A DNA stretch of 64,000 nucleotides from Weissella bombi (lineage in GTDB: Bacteria > Bacillota > Bacilli > Lactobacillales > Lactobacillaceae), in the NCBI RefSeq assembly GCF_900094835.1, contig NZ_FMAO01000004.1, positions 51,810-115,809 on the forward strand, written 5' to 3'. Under the pieces are notes generated by a model. That model worked only from the letters and a program-made list of their open reading frames with translations. It did not search any database and had not been told where the DNA came from. Shown piece by piece: positions 28,365-38,110 of this stretch (position 1 is its first letter; the number at the start of each line of letters is the position of its first letter). A program made the translations under genes and the position numbers.

Positions 28365-28757
28365 TTAACGCTTTGAGAATTGTGAAGCCTTACGAGCTTT
28401 CTTAAGACCTGGCTTCTTACGTTCCTTCTTACGAGGGTCACGAGTAAGTAGACCGGCCTTCTTCAATGAAGCGCGGAAGTCAGGATCAACTGTCAATAGG
28501 GCACGGGCGATACCGTGACGGATTGCACCAGCTTGACCTGAGAAACCTCCACCATTAACGTTAACCAAAACATCGTAGTTTCCTAGAGTTTCAGTAACGT
28601 TAAATGGTTGCACCATAACCTCACGCAAGTTAGCGAAAGGAATGTATTGTTCTGATGAAAGACCATTGATCGTGATGGCACCGTTACCAGGTACTAGACG
28701 TACACGGGCAACAGAGTTCTTACGACGGCCAGTTCCAGAGTATTGTACTTGAGCCAT
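28365..28757 (-). CDS. rpsI: 30S ribosomal protein S9
   Basis: A 130-residue S9 with the family start [23 protein letters not shown], the central [20 protein letters not shown] and the basic tail ending KASQFSKR, whose last Lys-Arg contacts P-site tRNA. Length is normal. It follows rplM by 26 bases with GGAGAA as ribosome site; the pair is universally conserved. Confidence 0.99.
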   Translation of the reverse strand: MAQVQYSGTGRRKNSVARVRLVPGNGAITINGLSSEQYIPFANLREVMVQPFNVTETLGNYDVLVNVNGGGFSGQAGAIRHGIARALLTVDPDFRASLKKAGLLTRDPRKKERKKPGLKKARKASQFSKR

Positions 28758-28783
28758 GATTAAACTATTCTCCTTTCGTTAAA

Positions 28784-29227
28784 TTAAATAAGGTTGGTGA
28801 TATCCAACACTTCAGGGTTTTGAGCTGCGTGTGTGTGCTCTGAACCAGCAAACACATGTAGCTTCAAAGCTTGTTGGTGACCAAGAGTACCCTTTGGCAA
28901 CATACCTTGAACTGAAAGTTCGATCAAACGTTGTGGGTTCTTCTCGCGCAAGTCACCTGCTTGACGCATCTTCAAACCACCTGGGTGATTTGAGTGGTGG
29001 TAATAAATCTTGTCAGTAGCTTTCTTACCAGTCAAAGCAACTTTACCAGCATTGATAACAATAACGTTATCACCAGTATCGATGTTTGGTGTATAAGTAG
29101 GCTTGTTCTTACCACGCAAGATTGATGCTACTACAGTTGACAAACGTCCTAATGCAATATCAGTTGCATCAACGATGTACCACTTGCGATCGATCTCACC
29201 TGGCTTTGCCATATAAGTTGTACGCAT
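28784..29227 (-). CDS. rplM: 50S ribosomal protein L13
   Basis: A 147-residue L13 with [12 protein letters not shown], the [22 protein letters not shown] block and the C-terminal [14 protein letters not shown]. An early assembly protein of the large subunit and first gene of the rplM-rpsI operon. A leader with L13-leader-like structure precedes it, so it probably represses its own synthesis. CTGGAGG lies eight bases before the ATG. Confidence 0.99.
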   Translation of the reverse strand: MRTTYMAKPGEIDRKWYIVDATDIALGRLSTVVASILRGKNKPTYTPNIDTGDNVIVINAGKVALTGKKATDKIYYHHSNHPGGLKMRQAGDLREKNPQRLIELSVQGMLPKGTLGHQQALKLHVFAGSEHTHAAQNPEVLDITNLI

Positions 29228-29239
29228 GGAAAATTTCCT

Positions 29240-29326
29240 CCAGTTTTCTGTTTGTTTACTTTACCAATAATTAAAAAGTCGTACCAGGACATTCCCATTT
29301 GTGGTTGGTAAACAATACCGAATACT
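29240..29326 (-). ncRNA. L13 leader-like autoregulatory mRNA structure
   Basis: The 5' untranslated RNA of rplM folds with TGTTTACCAA pairing to TTGGTAAAGTAAACA around an inner hairpin (AATGGGAATGTCCTGG). This resembles the known L13 leader of Bacilli, where L13 binds and represses. Assignment is by eye. Confidence 0.55.
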
Positions 29327-29355
29327 ATATTATCTCGTTTTAGATAATTAGTCAA
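29327..29355 (-). promoter_or_regulatory. rplM-rpsI promoter
   Basis: TTGACT (29350-29355) and TAATAT (29327-29332), 17-base spacer, minus strand. Confidence 0.75.
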
Positions 29356-29383
29356 TGAAATGACCCTGGTAACTTGACCTTTT

Positions 29384-30133
29384 TTAATATTTAACGTCCA
29401 TCAAATATAATCCTTGGGCTGGTGCGGTAAATTGGGCTTGCTGGCGATCTTTAACTTCAAACAATCGCTGAATATCATCTACCGGACGAATACCATTACC
29501 AATCTCTAATAACACACCAACCATAATCCGAATTTGGTTATACAAGAAACCATTTCCTGAGAATTCAAACCAAATTTCTTCTATTTCGGGTTTAACCCAC
29601 ATTTTAGCAGAATATACCGTTCGTACCGTCGTTTTTTGCTGAAAACCTGATGCAACGAAACTTAACCAATCATGTTCACCAACATAATCACCGATTGCTT
29701 GTTGCATAAGTTCTGGATTTAAACGACGATGCCAATGGCCGGTATAATTGCGCTTAAATGGATCAATATATTCCGTTGTTGAAAAGCGGTAAAAATAAGT
29801 TTTATCATGGGCATTAAATTGCGCATGAAAATCATCTGACACCTTTTCAACTTTTTTAATACCTATATCGTACGGTAACATCGTTGAAAGCCCCTTACGA
29901 ACCGCGTCAGCCGGAATGTCAAAGGGTAGGTCAAAATGTGCGACCTGTCCCTTAGCGTGCACACGAGCGTCTGTACGTCCTGATCCTTGCACGCGAATAT
30001 GCTCAGCTGGATTCTTAGCCATCTTATTAACGACTAATTCCATCTCGGCTTGTACCGTACGTTTATTTGGTTGTACCTGCCAACCATAAAAATCAGTCCC
30101 ATCATAAGCAATGGTCGCTTTATAACGTGGCAT
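29384..30133 (-). CDS. truA: tRNA pseudouridine(38-40) synthase
   Basis: Converts uridines 38-40 of the tRNA anticodon arm to pseudouridine. The 249-residue protein has the catalytic Asp in GSGRTDARVHAKGQVAHF (about residues 51-68), an early YDGTDFYGWQVQPN, and GNGFLYNQIRIMVG near the C-terminus. It follows ecfT by 12 bases and closes the ecfA1-ecfA2-ecfT-truA run, a gene order common in Firmicutes. Confidence 0.97.
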   Translation of the reverse strand: MPRYKATIAYDGTDFYGWQVQPNKRTVQAEMELVVNKMAKNPAEHIRVQGSGRTDARVHAKGQVAHFDLPFDIPADAVRKGLSTMLPYDIGIKKVEKVSDDFHAQFNAHDKTYFYRFSTTEYIDPFKRNYTGHWHRRLNPELMQQAIGDYVGEHDWLSFVASGFQQKTTVRTVYSAKMWVKPEIEEIWFEFSGNGFLYNQIRIMVGVLLEIGNGIRPVDDIQRLFEVKDRQQAQFTAPAQGLYLMDVKY

Positions 30134-30145
30134 ATTTCATCCTTT

Positions 30146-30949
30146 CTACATCATCCAACGTGTTGCAATTAAAACAACCGTAAAGATAATAAAACCAATA
30201 ACTGCAATCGTGTCTTGCATATGCCATGTCAAAACGCGATATTTTGTTCGTTGATCACCACCACGGTAACCACGTGCTTCCATTGCATCCCCCAACTCAA
30301 TTGCTCGTTTAATAGCGTTCACAAACAACGGAATTAGAAGTGGCACAAATGATTTAATCCGGGTCATTAGTCCACCCTCATTAAATCGTACCCCACGTGC
30401 TCGTTGCGCATTCATAATACTTTGCGCCTCATCCATTAACGTTGGCACAAAACGCAAAGCAATGGATAGCATTAATGCTAATTCGGAAACGGGTAGTCCG
30501 AGCTTCTTAAATGGTTTTAACAAGCTTTCCATACCATCAGCAACAGCTAGTGGTTGTGTTGTTAAGGTTAAAATTGTTGAAAACATAATAATCAACATAA
30601 AACGAACAAACACCACAATACTGTTAATAACACCATCAGTTGTTATTTTAATGAACCACCAATGCACTAAGACATCCCCCGTTTGCACGAAGAATAGCTG
30701 CAATAGGGTCGTAATTAGCATCAATAAAATCAACGGTCTAACACCGCGAATAAAGACACCAACACCCAATCCGGTCAACATAATTGCAAACAATGTGAAA
30801 AGAGTCGCAATTACATAACCAATCACATTATTAGCAAAAAAGATAACAAAGATAAAAGCGATACTCAAAACTAGCTTCGTGCGCGCATCTAAACGATGAA
30901 TCCACGAATTACCAGGCATGTATCGACCAATAATCATATTACTAAACAT
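30146..30949 (-). CDS. ecfT: ECF transporter transmembrane subunit EcfT
   Basis: Membrane coupling subunit of the energy-coupling-factor vitamin/metal transporters. It has 267 residues, N-terminal GRYMPGNSWIHRLDARTKL and four to five spans. The two coupling-helix motifs are ARG-type: NAQRARGVRF (about 183) and AMEARGYRGG (about 220). Its start overlaps the ecfA2 stop by eight bases. Substrate-specific S components must be encoded elsewhere, since none is nearby. Confidence 0.95.
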   Translation of the reverse strand: MFSNMIIGRYMPGNSWIHRLDARTKLVLSIAFIFVIFFANNVIGYVIATLFTLFAIMLTGLGVGVFIRGVRPLILLMLITTLLQLFFVQTGDVLVHWWFIKITTDGVINSIVVFVRFMLIIMFSTILTLTTQPLAVADGMESLLKPFKKLGLPVSELALMLSIALRFVPTLMDEAQSIMNAQRARGVRFNEGGLMTRIKSFVPLLIPLFVNAIKRAIELGDAMEARGYRGGDQRTKYRVLTWHMQDTIAVIGFIIFTVVLIATRWMM

Positions 30950-31814
30950 GATTTACCTCCCCTTTTAACTGGGCGGCTAACTGATCAGCTAATTGATCAA
31001 TATCTAACACATCATGCAACTGAACGCCCTTTTGTGCCAAGGCATCCGCAAATTGCTTAGCTGCCGGCACGTCTAACTGCTTTTCACGTAGCCAAGCCTC
31101 ATCAGCAAAGATGTCGGCTGGTGAACCTTCCTTAACCACAGTACCGTGTTCAAAGACAACAACATGGTCAGCATATTGTGCGACATATTCCATTTGATGC
31201 GTAATTAATACAACGGTTAATTGCTTCTCTTTTTGCAAATCAGTAAACAACTGCATTAACTCTTGTTGACCTTTTGGATCTAAACCGGCCGTTGGTTCAT
31301 CTAGAATTAACAAATCTGGCGCCATCGCAATCACACCAGCAATTGCCACACGACGCATTTGCCCACCAGACAATTCAAACGGTGAACGTTCATACAATTC
31401 ATGTGCAATACCGACTTTTTCCAGCGCTACCTCAGCCGACGCCTTAGCAACTTCTTCAGATGCACCAAAGTTTTTAGGTCCAAACATCACATCTTTTAAA
31501 ACGGTTTGTTCAAATAACTGTGCTTCAGGGAATTGGAATACTAATCCAATATGTGAGCGAACCTCATTTAATTCTTTTAATTTCGTTTCAGCGGTTACAA
31601 CCTGCTTGCCGATAGTGACAGTACCGGTCGTTGGCAATACCAACCCATCTAGATTTTGGACCATGGTTGATTTACCTGAGCCGGTATGACCAATCACAGC
31701 AGTAAATTGCCCTTCTGGAATATTAAAAGAAACATCATGTAATCCTGGTGTCGCAAACGGCGTATTTGGTTGATAAGTAAACCCTACTTGGTTGAAATTG
31801 ATTGCCATAACCAT
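30942..31814 (-). CDS. ecfA2: ECF transporter ATPase EcfA2
   Basis: ABC ATPase of 290 residues with Walker A GHTGSGKST (about residue 42), Q-loop VFQFPEAQLFEQTV, signature LSGGQMRRVAIAG, Walker B DLLILDEPTAGLDP and switch His in LITHQM. Pairs with EcfA1 to power EcfT. The first Met overlaps the ecfA1 stop by 31 bases; a second Met two codons later (31808) is equally possible. Confidence 0.95.
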   Translation of the reverse strand: MVMAINFNQVGFTYQPNTPFATPGLHDVSFNIPEGQFTAVIGHTGSGKSTMVQNLDGLVLPTTGTVTIGKQVVTAETKLKELNEVRSHIGLVFQFPEAQLFEQTVLKDVMFGPKNFGASEEVAKASAEVALEKVGIAHELYERSPFELSGGQMRRVAIAGVIAMAPDLLILDEPTAGLDPKGQQELMQLFTDLQKEKQLTVVLITHQMEYVAQYADHVVVFEHGTVVKEGSPADIFADEAWLREKQLDVPAAKQFADALAQKGVQLHDVLDIDQLADQLAAQLKGEVNHV

Positions 31815-32626
31815 GTCACCAACCCTTCCGTTGTCAAATATTCATCAGGTACCGTAATACCGCGTTGACGTAACTTTTCTTTCAACTGCTCTGCAAAAGG
31901 AACCGCTAAACCAAAACGACGCAATTGTGCGGCATTAGCAAAAATATCTGACGGCACACCAGTTTCAATTAATTCACCATCATTAATAACCATAACGCGA
32001 TCAGCACTAGCTGCCTCATCAATATCATGCGTAATCGAAATAACCGTCAATTCACTGCCCATACGTGCCTTTAATTCACGTACCAATGCGATCATCTCCC
32101 GACGGCCTTTTGGATCCAACATTGCTGTTGCCTCATCTAAAATCAAAATTTTAGGTTGTAATGCTAATACTGAGGCAATCGCCACACGTTGTTTCTGTCC
32201 ACCTGACAAACGTGCTGGTTCACGGTCTGAAAAGGGCATCATCTGAACTTCTGTTAATGCAGCATCAACCCGTTTTATCATCTCTTCACGGACGATGCCA
32301 CGGTTCTCCATACCAAATGCCACATCATCTGCAACTGTTGCGCCAACGAACTGATTATCAGGATTCTGAAAAACCATCCCAACCATGTCACGAATGGTCC
32401 ACATGTTTTCTTCATTGGCGATAACATCATTAATTTTAATTTCACCCTTAGTAGGTGCTAATAAGTAATTTAGTAATTTTGCAAAAGTTGACTTACCAGA
32501 ACCATTATGGCCGATAACGGCAACCCATTCACCTTTTTCAATTGTCAGCGACAAATCATGTAAGGCTAGCGTTTCACTATTTGGATATGCGTAATCTACA
32601 TGCGACAACGATATAATTGGCGTCAT
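31784..32626 (-). CDS. ecfA1: ECF transporter ATPase EcfA1
   Basis: ABC ATPase of 280 residues. Walker A GHNGSGKST, Q-loop VFQNPDNQFVGATV, signature LSGGQKQRVAIAS, Walker B KILILDEATAMLDP and switch His in SITHDIDEA are present. First gene of the ecf-truA operon; AAAGGAGG lies nine bases before the ATG. It forms a heterodimer with EcfA2. Confidence 0.95.
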   Translation of the reverse strand: MTPIISLSHVDYAYPNSETLALHDLSLTIEKGEWVAVIGHNGSGKSTFAKLLNYLLAPTKGEIKINDVIANEENMWTIRDMVGMVFQNPDNQFVGATVADDVAFGMENRGIVREEMIKRVDAALTEVQMMPFSDREPARLSGGQKQRVAIASVLALQPKILILDEATAMLDPKGRREMIALVRELKARMGSELTVISITHDIDEAASADRVMVINDGELIETGVPSDIFANAAQLRRFGLAVPFAEQLKEKLRQRGITVPDEYLTTEGLVTWLWQSISTK

Positions 32627-32821
32627 GTCCGCGCCTCCTTTTTATTTTCTCATAACTATTATCATAACAAATTAATGACCAATATGCTTTGAAATGTGTT
32701 ATTTCATCTTATTTTATCAAGCATTGTTTCGTTTGACACGTGATATTGCCACGACTAAAATAAAATTATTATACAATCGTTTTTTAATTAGGTTTATCCC
32801 TAATTCACAAGGAGACTCACT

Positions 32822-33424
32822 ATGTCAGAAATAGACCTTAGCCGTTCAGCAGATTATCGTAACGTTACCGACTTTTATAAAGGTAAAACGGATGATGAAA
32901 TCCGTACTGCCCTTGATATGCAACGCGGTGAAATGATTTCTATCATGCAAAATTTAAGTCATGATTTTAATAAGGCATCTGCTGTTCGAAATAGTAATGC
33001 ATTCGGTATGCGTAAACTTATTTTCTTAAATCCTGAAAACCCAGCAATTCCAGATGCTAAGGAAGGCATTAAAAAATGGGATCGCCGCGGTTCATTAGGT
33101 ACGCAAAATTATGAACATATCGAACATCATCGCATTATTGATTATCCTGCTATTTTTGAACAATTACATCAAGAAGGTTATACAATCTACGCTATTGATA
33201 ACACCCCTGGTTACAATCCACAATCACTATATGATATGCATTTTCCTGCCAAATCAGCATTCTTGTTTGGTGAAGAAAAACTTGGCTTGGCTGATGATTT
33301 AATTGCAGCCGCTGACGAAATGGTATATATCCCCCAATATGGTAGTGTTCGCTCAATTAACGTTGGTGTTGCCCATGGTGTTATTGCTGCATTCTATGCT
33401 TCACAACATCAACCTCATGCCTAA
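32822..33424 (+). CDS. SpoU/TrmH-family RNA 2'-O-methyltransferase
   Basis: A 200-residue protein with the SPOUT knot motifs: N-terminal Asn/Arg region AVRNSNAFG (about 57), then FLFGEEKLGL (about 156) and QYGSVRSINVGVAHGVIAAF at the C-terminus, which bind SAM. It probably methylates a ribose in tRNA or rRNA. The RNA target cannot be told from the sequence, and it lacks the extra substrate-binding domain of RlmB. Monocistronic on the plus strand with AAGGAGA before the ATG. Confidence 0.82.
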   Translation: MSEIDLSRSADYRNVTDFYKGKTDDEIRTALDMQRGEMISIMQNLSHDFNKASAVRNSNAFGMRKLIFLNPENPAIPDAKEGIKKWDRRGSLGTQNYEHIEHHRIIDYPAIFEQLHQEGYTIYAIDNTPGYNPQSLYDMHFPAKSAFLFGEEKLGLADDLIAAADEMVYIPQYGSVRSINVGVAHGVIAAFYASQHQPHA

Positions 33425-33502
33425 CAAGAGAGAGACAAAAGTCGTTTTGAAACGTGTTTATTCATAAAACTTACAGGCTTATAATTAATATATTTTGAAC
33501 AA

Positions 33503-33553
33503 AAAAATCACTGATGACAGTAATGTTTACTATCATCAGTGATTTATTTTTTT
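33503..33553. terminator. Bidirectional terminator
   Basis: Stem aaatcactgatgacagta with its complement, flanked by A7 and T7, between convergent genes. Confidence 0.9.
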
Positions 33554-33561
33554 ATAATTAA

Positions 33562-35241
33562 TTATTTACGCATATCGTTGTAGCGTGAACGAGCCTTACC
33601 ATACCATGAGTTAGCAAAAGTACGTTCTAGCATTGGTGTTACCCAGTAGTCCAAACCGATTGTACGACCAGCACCGTTCATTAATGCTAGTGATGCAAAT
33701 GGAATCAACAAAGCGGCAACGCTAACACCTGATCCGGCAAATACCATTACCAAACCAAAGATGAAACCGATGAATGCTGACAATGAAGTCAACAAACCAA
33801 AGGCTAGTAACCAACCAATAATTGTTGCAAGAACACCAGCACCGCCACCAAGTGTTGCACCTAGTGAAATCCAAGTAATTCCCATTACAATACGCAAAGG
33901 TACAGCCCACAAGACGTTACCAACACGTGAAGTCCAACCAAAGAATGGGTTACGTCCGTTTGGTGTACGGAAGAATTCATCCAATGTGTATTGGAACATG
34001 TGGTATCCACTTGTAATTTGCATAAAGAAGTAGAAGTTAATGATGTGCTTGAACATGTTGGCGATGAAGCCAGTTACAGGCAATCCTTCCTTACCAAGCT
34101 TCATGTTACCAATTTGTTGTACAACACCAACAGTGTAGTGTGAACCGATTGATACGGCATAACCTTGGTAGTGACCCTTAAATTCATGACGATCACCAGT
34201 TTGACCAGTTACATCATAAACAATGTTAGGGACAACTGTGTTGGCAGCTGATTCTCCACCTTCAACAGTTTGTGGTGTCCAACCAGCACGTGGATTGTCA
34301 GGATCTGCCAAAGCAGGTTCTTGATAAGCAGCCACGTCACCAGCAACATAGATATCTTTTTCGCCCAAAGCACGTGAGTATTCATCAGCTAGGAAACGAC
34401 CACCAGGGCCTTGTTGCAATCCCCACTTAGCACCTTGTGGCTTAGCCTTAACACCGGCAGTCCATACCAAAGTTTCAGTAGGTACTTCTGTACCATCCTT
34501 CAATAGAGCAGAGTGCTCCTTAACTTCAACGACACCAGCTGACTTACGCAACGTGATGCCGTGGTTGATCATGTATTGCTCACCCTTATCAGCCAACTTA
34601 CGGTCTGAAAGCATGTTCAAAATCGTTGGTACAGCTTCAATAACTTCCAACTTGATTTCTGATTCGTCCAAGTTGTTAGCACGTGCTAATTCACGACGTT
34701 GTTCAATCAATTCACCAGCTAATTCAACACCAGTAAATCCTGATCCAACAACTGCAATCGTCAACTTAGCAGCACGTAGCTCTGGATCTGATTCCATGGC
34801 ACCTTCACGAATAACTTCTTCGATATGTGCACGTAGCTTAACAGCTTCTTCAAATGACCACAATGTGTATCCGTATTCTTCAACACCAGGTGTACCGAAC
34901 GTGTTAGTTGTACCACCAGTAGCAATAACTAGCTTCTCATATGTAAATTCGCCTTCTGAAGTCTTAACGACATTGTTAGCCTTGTCGATATCTTCAACAT
35001 TTGCCGTGACAATCTTCACATTTGACTGGTGCTTGAATAGCGTACCCAAATCAAATTGAACGTGCTTTGGTTCAACACGCTTCGTAGCAACTTCGTGCAA
35101 TTCAGTCATATAAGTCATAAATGAATGACGATCAATCAAAACGATTTGATAATCAGTATTTTTTAACTTTTTAGCCAACTTACGAGTAGCGAATACTCCA
35201 GAAAAGCCGGCTCCTAGTACAACAATGTTCTTACTAGACAT
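33562..35241 (-). CDS. Type II NADH dehydrogenase with C-terminal DoxX-like membrane domain
   Basis: Oxidises NADH and passes electrons to a quinone or, in quinone-poor lactic acid bacteria, to other acceptors. It has 559 residues against about 400 for ordinary NDH-2. Residues 1-390 hold FAD motif GAGFSGVF (8-15), the NAD site VVGSGFTGVELAGEL (about 164) and the second FAD motif DIYVAGDVAAY (about 300). From about 425, three to four hydrophobic spans and LMNGAGRTIGLDYWVTPML match DoxX-type domains, giving a true membrane anchor. GGAG precedes the ATG. Monocistronic. Confidence 0.88.
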   Translation of the reverse strand: MSSKNIVVLGAGFSGVFATRKLAKKLKNTDYQIVLIDRHSFMTYMTELHEVATKRVEPKHVQFDLGTLFKHQSNVKIVTANVEDIDKANNVVKTSEGEFTYEKLVIATGGTTNTFGTPGVEEYGYTLWSFEEAVKLRAHIEEVIREGAMESDPELRAAKLTIAVVGSGFTGVELAGELIEQRRELARANNLDESEIKLEVIEAVPTILNMLSDRKLADKGEQYMINHGITLRKSAGVVEVKEHSALLKDGTEVPTETLVWTAGVKAKPQGAKWGLQQGPGGRFLADEYSRALGEKDIYVAGDVAAYQEPALADPDNPRAGWTPQTVEGGESAANTVVPNIVYDVTGQTGDRHEFKGHYQGYAVSIGSHYTVGVVQQIGNMKLGKEGLPVTGFIANMFKHIINFYFFMQITSGYHMFQYTLDEFFRTPNGRNPFFGWTSRVGNVLWAVPLRIVMGITWISLGATLGGGAGVLATIIGWLLAFGLLTSLSAFIGFIFGLVMVFAGSGVSVAALLIPFASLALMNGAGRTIGLDYWVTPMLERTFANSWYGKARSRYNDMRK

Positions 35242-35461
35242 TTAAAATTCTCCTCAATAAAAATTTCTACAACATAAATAAATTTATAAGTCCAACGATA
35301 CATTGTATCGTTGAAAAGCTCATTTGTAAATATTATTGCTCAACTCCAAACGAAGTCTGCCCAAGCGATAATATTTCAACACTTCCATTATAGCAACTTT
35401 TTAAAGAAAACAATCACAAATTCTTCATATTTTTTTAAATTGTTTTTAAAACGCAGTCCAC

Positions 35462-35504
35462 AAAAAAGTACATTAATTAGAAAAAGTCCTAATTAATGTA
35501 CTTT
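35462..35504 (-). terminator. Terminator of the Mn transporter operon
   Basis: Minus-strand stem AAAGTACATTAATTAGGAC with its complement, followed by TTTTTTG. Confidence 0.85.
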
Positions 35505-35511
35505 AATAGTC

Positions 35512-36456
35512 TTATTTTGCTAACATACCATCGTGAATTTTATCAATATTCCACTTAACCATGTCGTAATAAGTATCCCCTTTAGTACCCTTCTTAGCCA
35601 AAGAATCTGTATAAATCTTTGAATAAATTGGTAGGTTAGTTTCTTTTGACACTTGTTTCATTGATTTTGGTGAAACTGAACTTTCCACAAACAATGATTT
35701 TACATCAGAATTATCAATTTTAGCCAATACTTGCTTCATTTGTTCTGGTGTACCTTGTGCTTCGGTATTAATTTCCCAAATAAACGCAGGTGTAATACCG
35801 TATGCCTTTGAGAAATACTTAAAGGCTCCTTCCGAAGTCACAAGCAAACGTTGTGACGCTGGAATATCTGCAAACTTATGTTGTGCTTCAGTATGCAAAG
35901 CTTGTAATTTCTTAACATAAGTATCAGTACGCTTTTGATATGCCTCAGCATGCCTAGGATCTTTTTCCTGCAAAACTTGACTAATCAATTTTACGTACTT
36001 CACACCATTATTTAAGTCTAACCAAGCGTGTGGATCCGTTTCATTTTCTTTACCTGATTCAGTTAAATACATTGGCTTAACATTCTTTGAAGCTGCGAAA
36101 ACTTCCTTATTATCGCGTTTGTTAGCAGTTTTCGTTAGCTTATTAAACCAACCACTACCACCAGTTTCTAAGTTCAGACCATTATGGAACAATACATCCG
36201 CTTCAGTTGCAGCTGCAATATCGTTTGTAGTTGGATCATACTCATGCGGATCAGTTCCACGTTTTACAATGCTGTATACATCAACATCCTTACCACCAAC
36301 TTGTTCAACCATATCTTCTAAAATAGAATTGGTTGTAACAACGCGTAATTCATCACTTTTAGCATTAGTTTGTTCATGACGATTCTTTACAAAAGCCACA
36401 ATACTCCCACCAGCTACTAAAACAATTAATAAGACAATACTAATCTTCTTTAACAT
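35512..36456 (-). CDS. Manganese-type ABC transporter substrate-binding protein
   Basis: Cluster A-1 metal-binding protein of 314 residues. The four ligands expected in PsaA/MntC are visible: His in GTDPHEYDP, His in TDPHAWLD, Glu in VTSEGAFKYF and Asp in IYTDSLA. Glu instead of the third His of zinc binders points to Mn (or Fe). The N-terminus has a hydrophobic segment (residues 5-22) but no lipobox cysteine, so it must be held by this anchor or released. Third gene of the ATPase-permease-binding protein operon; overlaps the permease end by 17 bases. Confidence 0.9.
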   Translation of the reverse strand: MLKKISIVLLIVLVAGGSIVAFVKNRHEQTNAKSDELRVVTTNSILEDMVEQVGGKDVDVYSIVKRGTDPHEYDPTTNDIAAATEADVLFHNGLNLETGGSGWFNKLTKTANKRDNKEVFAASKNVKPMYLTESGKENETDPHAWLDLNNGVKYVKLISQVLQEKDPRHAEAYQKRTDTYVKKLQALHTEAQHKFADIPASQRLLVTSEGAFKYFSKAYGITPAFIWEINTEAQGTPEQMKQVLAKIDNSDVKSLFVESSVSPKSMKQVSKETNLPIYSKIYTDSLAKKGTKGDTYYDMVKWNIDKIHDGMLAK

Positions 36457-37300
36457 TTTTTACTCCTAGTTTGGTAATAAATCCTTGCTTAGGCGCAATA
36501 ATAAATGAAAGTAAAAATATTATTGCTGCAACCAATACAATGGCTGGTCCTGACGCCCAGTTCATTGTATACGACAAATACAAACCGATTATGGAAGCAA
36601 CGGCACCAATAGTTGATGACAAAACCAACATATAAACTAAACGATTTGTCCAAAGAAAGGCTGTCGCAGCTGGCGTGATTAACATCGCCACAATTAAGAT
36701 AATTCCAACAGTTTGTAGTGCTGAAACCGTAACTAGTGTCAGAATAATCATCAGACCATAATGGATAATACTTGTATTTAAACCATATGATTTAGCAAAA
36801 ACCTCATCGAACGATGTGATTTGCAACTCTTTAAACAAAATAACAACGAACAGAATCACAATTGCTAACACAACAACTGTTGATACTAGGTCTTTATCCG
36901 ATACGGCTAGAACATTTCCGAATAAAATGTGATGTAAATTCGTTGATGATTCTGCCATTGAAATCAGAATAAATCCTAAAGCAAAAAATGCTGAAAATAC
37001 AATTCCAATAGCAGTATCATTTTTTAGCTTACTGTTTGCAGCAACAAAACCAATTAGCAAAGCAGCAATCACACCAAAGACAGTAGCACCAATTAACAAA
37101 TTGACACCTAACATATATGCAACGGCTACCCCTGGTAGAACAGAATGTGAGATAGCATCTCCCATTAATGACATACCACGTAAAATAATAAAACTACCAA
37201 TAATACCGGACATAATTCCAACCATAATGGCGGCAATCAACGCACTTTGCAAGAAGTTATAATGTCCTAATGCATGCATGAATTCTACTATACTAGCCAT
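36440..37300 (-). CDS. Manganese-type ABC transporter permease
   Basis: ABC-3 family membrane subunit of 286 residues, about eight spans. GRGMSLMGDAISHSVLPGVA-like segment (LRGMSLMGDAISHSVLPG, about 42-59) is the family hallmark, and AMLITPAATAFLW follows in the second half. The start at 37300 is chosen because the ATPase stop ends one base upstream and AGGTG is correctly spaced. Acts with the adjacent ATPase and binding protein. Confidence 0.92.
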   Translation of the reverse strand: MASIVEFMHALGHYNFLQSALIAAIMVGIMSGIIGSFIILRGMSLMGDAISHSVLPGVAVAYMLGVNLLIGATVFGVIAALLIGFVAANSKLKNDTAIGIVFSAFFALGFILISMAESSTNLHHILFGNVLAVSDKDLVSTVVVLAIVILFVVILFKELQITSFDEVFAKSYGLNTSIIHYGLMIILTLVTVSALQTVGIILIVAMLITPAATAFLWTNRLVYMLVLSSTIGAVASIIGLYLSYTMNWASGPAIVLVAAIIFLLSFIIAPKQGFITKLGVKNVKED

Positions 37301-37301
37301 T

Positions 37302-38036
37302 TTAAGCACCTGCCATCTTATTAAACAACACGGCACTCAAATCAGCAGAAAAGGCTTGTTGTATATTCTCCTGAGTATAAACCGTTGCGACGGGACCATG
37401 CGCAATAATACCGTGATTCATAATCAATAAATCATCAAAGTACGCTGCGACCTTATTCAAGTCATGATGAACAACAATAATAGATTTACCATCATCACGC
37501 CATCCACGTAATACATTCATGATTTCTTCTTCGGACTTCATATCAATTCCAACGAACGGTTCATCTAAAATAACAACATCTGCTTGTTGCACAATTGCCC
37601 GTGCCACAAAGACTCGCTGTAATTGACCACCTGATAACTCGCCTATTTGACGATGCTCAAATTCCAATAAATTGACCTGCTTTAAAGCATTTCGTGCCGC
37701 CTCCTTTTCCTCGCGACCAGGGCTTTTGAATAATCCTAACTTACCATACGTACCAGTTAGAACCACCTCAAAAACACTGATTGGAAAGGTTAAATCAAGC
37801 GCAGCACGTTGTTCAACATAAGCAATTTTTTGCCGTACGCGATTAACACCAACACCGTCTAATGTTGTTTGACCCGAATGGCGAACAAGCCCCAAAGCAC
37901 CTTTGATAAGTGTTGATTTTCCTGCCCCATTTGGTCCGATAATACCCGTAATTTTACCAGGTGCAAACTTAACCGATAAATCCTTAAATACAGGCACATT
38001 GCTGTAAGCGACTGTTAAGTCGTTGATTTGCAGCAT
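37302..38036 (-). CDS. Manganese-type ABC transporter ATPase
   Basis: A 244-residue ABC ATPase with Walker A GPNGAGKST (about 36), signature LSGGQLQRVFVARA, Walker B DVVILDEPFVGID and switch His in VVHHDLN. The start at 38036 follows TAGGAGA; upstream in-frame codons to 38129 run back into the operator. First gene of the operon. Confidence 0.92.
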   Translation of the reverse strand: MLQINDLTVAYSNVPVFKDLSVKFAPGKITGIIGPNGAGKSTLIKGALGLVRHSGQTTLDGVGVNRVRQKIAYVEQRAALDLTFPISVFEVVLTGTYGKLGLFKSPGREEKEAARNALKQVNLLEFEHRQIGELSGGQLQRVFVARAIVQQADVVILDEPFVGIDMKSEEEIMNVLRGWRDDGKSIIVVHHDLNKVAAYFDDLLIMNHGIIAHGPVATVYTQENIQQAFSADLSAVLFNKMAGA

Positions 38037-38110
38037 AAATATGTCTCCTATTCTATTTTTTGTTGTCGCTAAAAATATTTTTTCATAACGCAACTTATTC
38101 ATAATAATAA

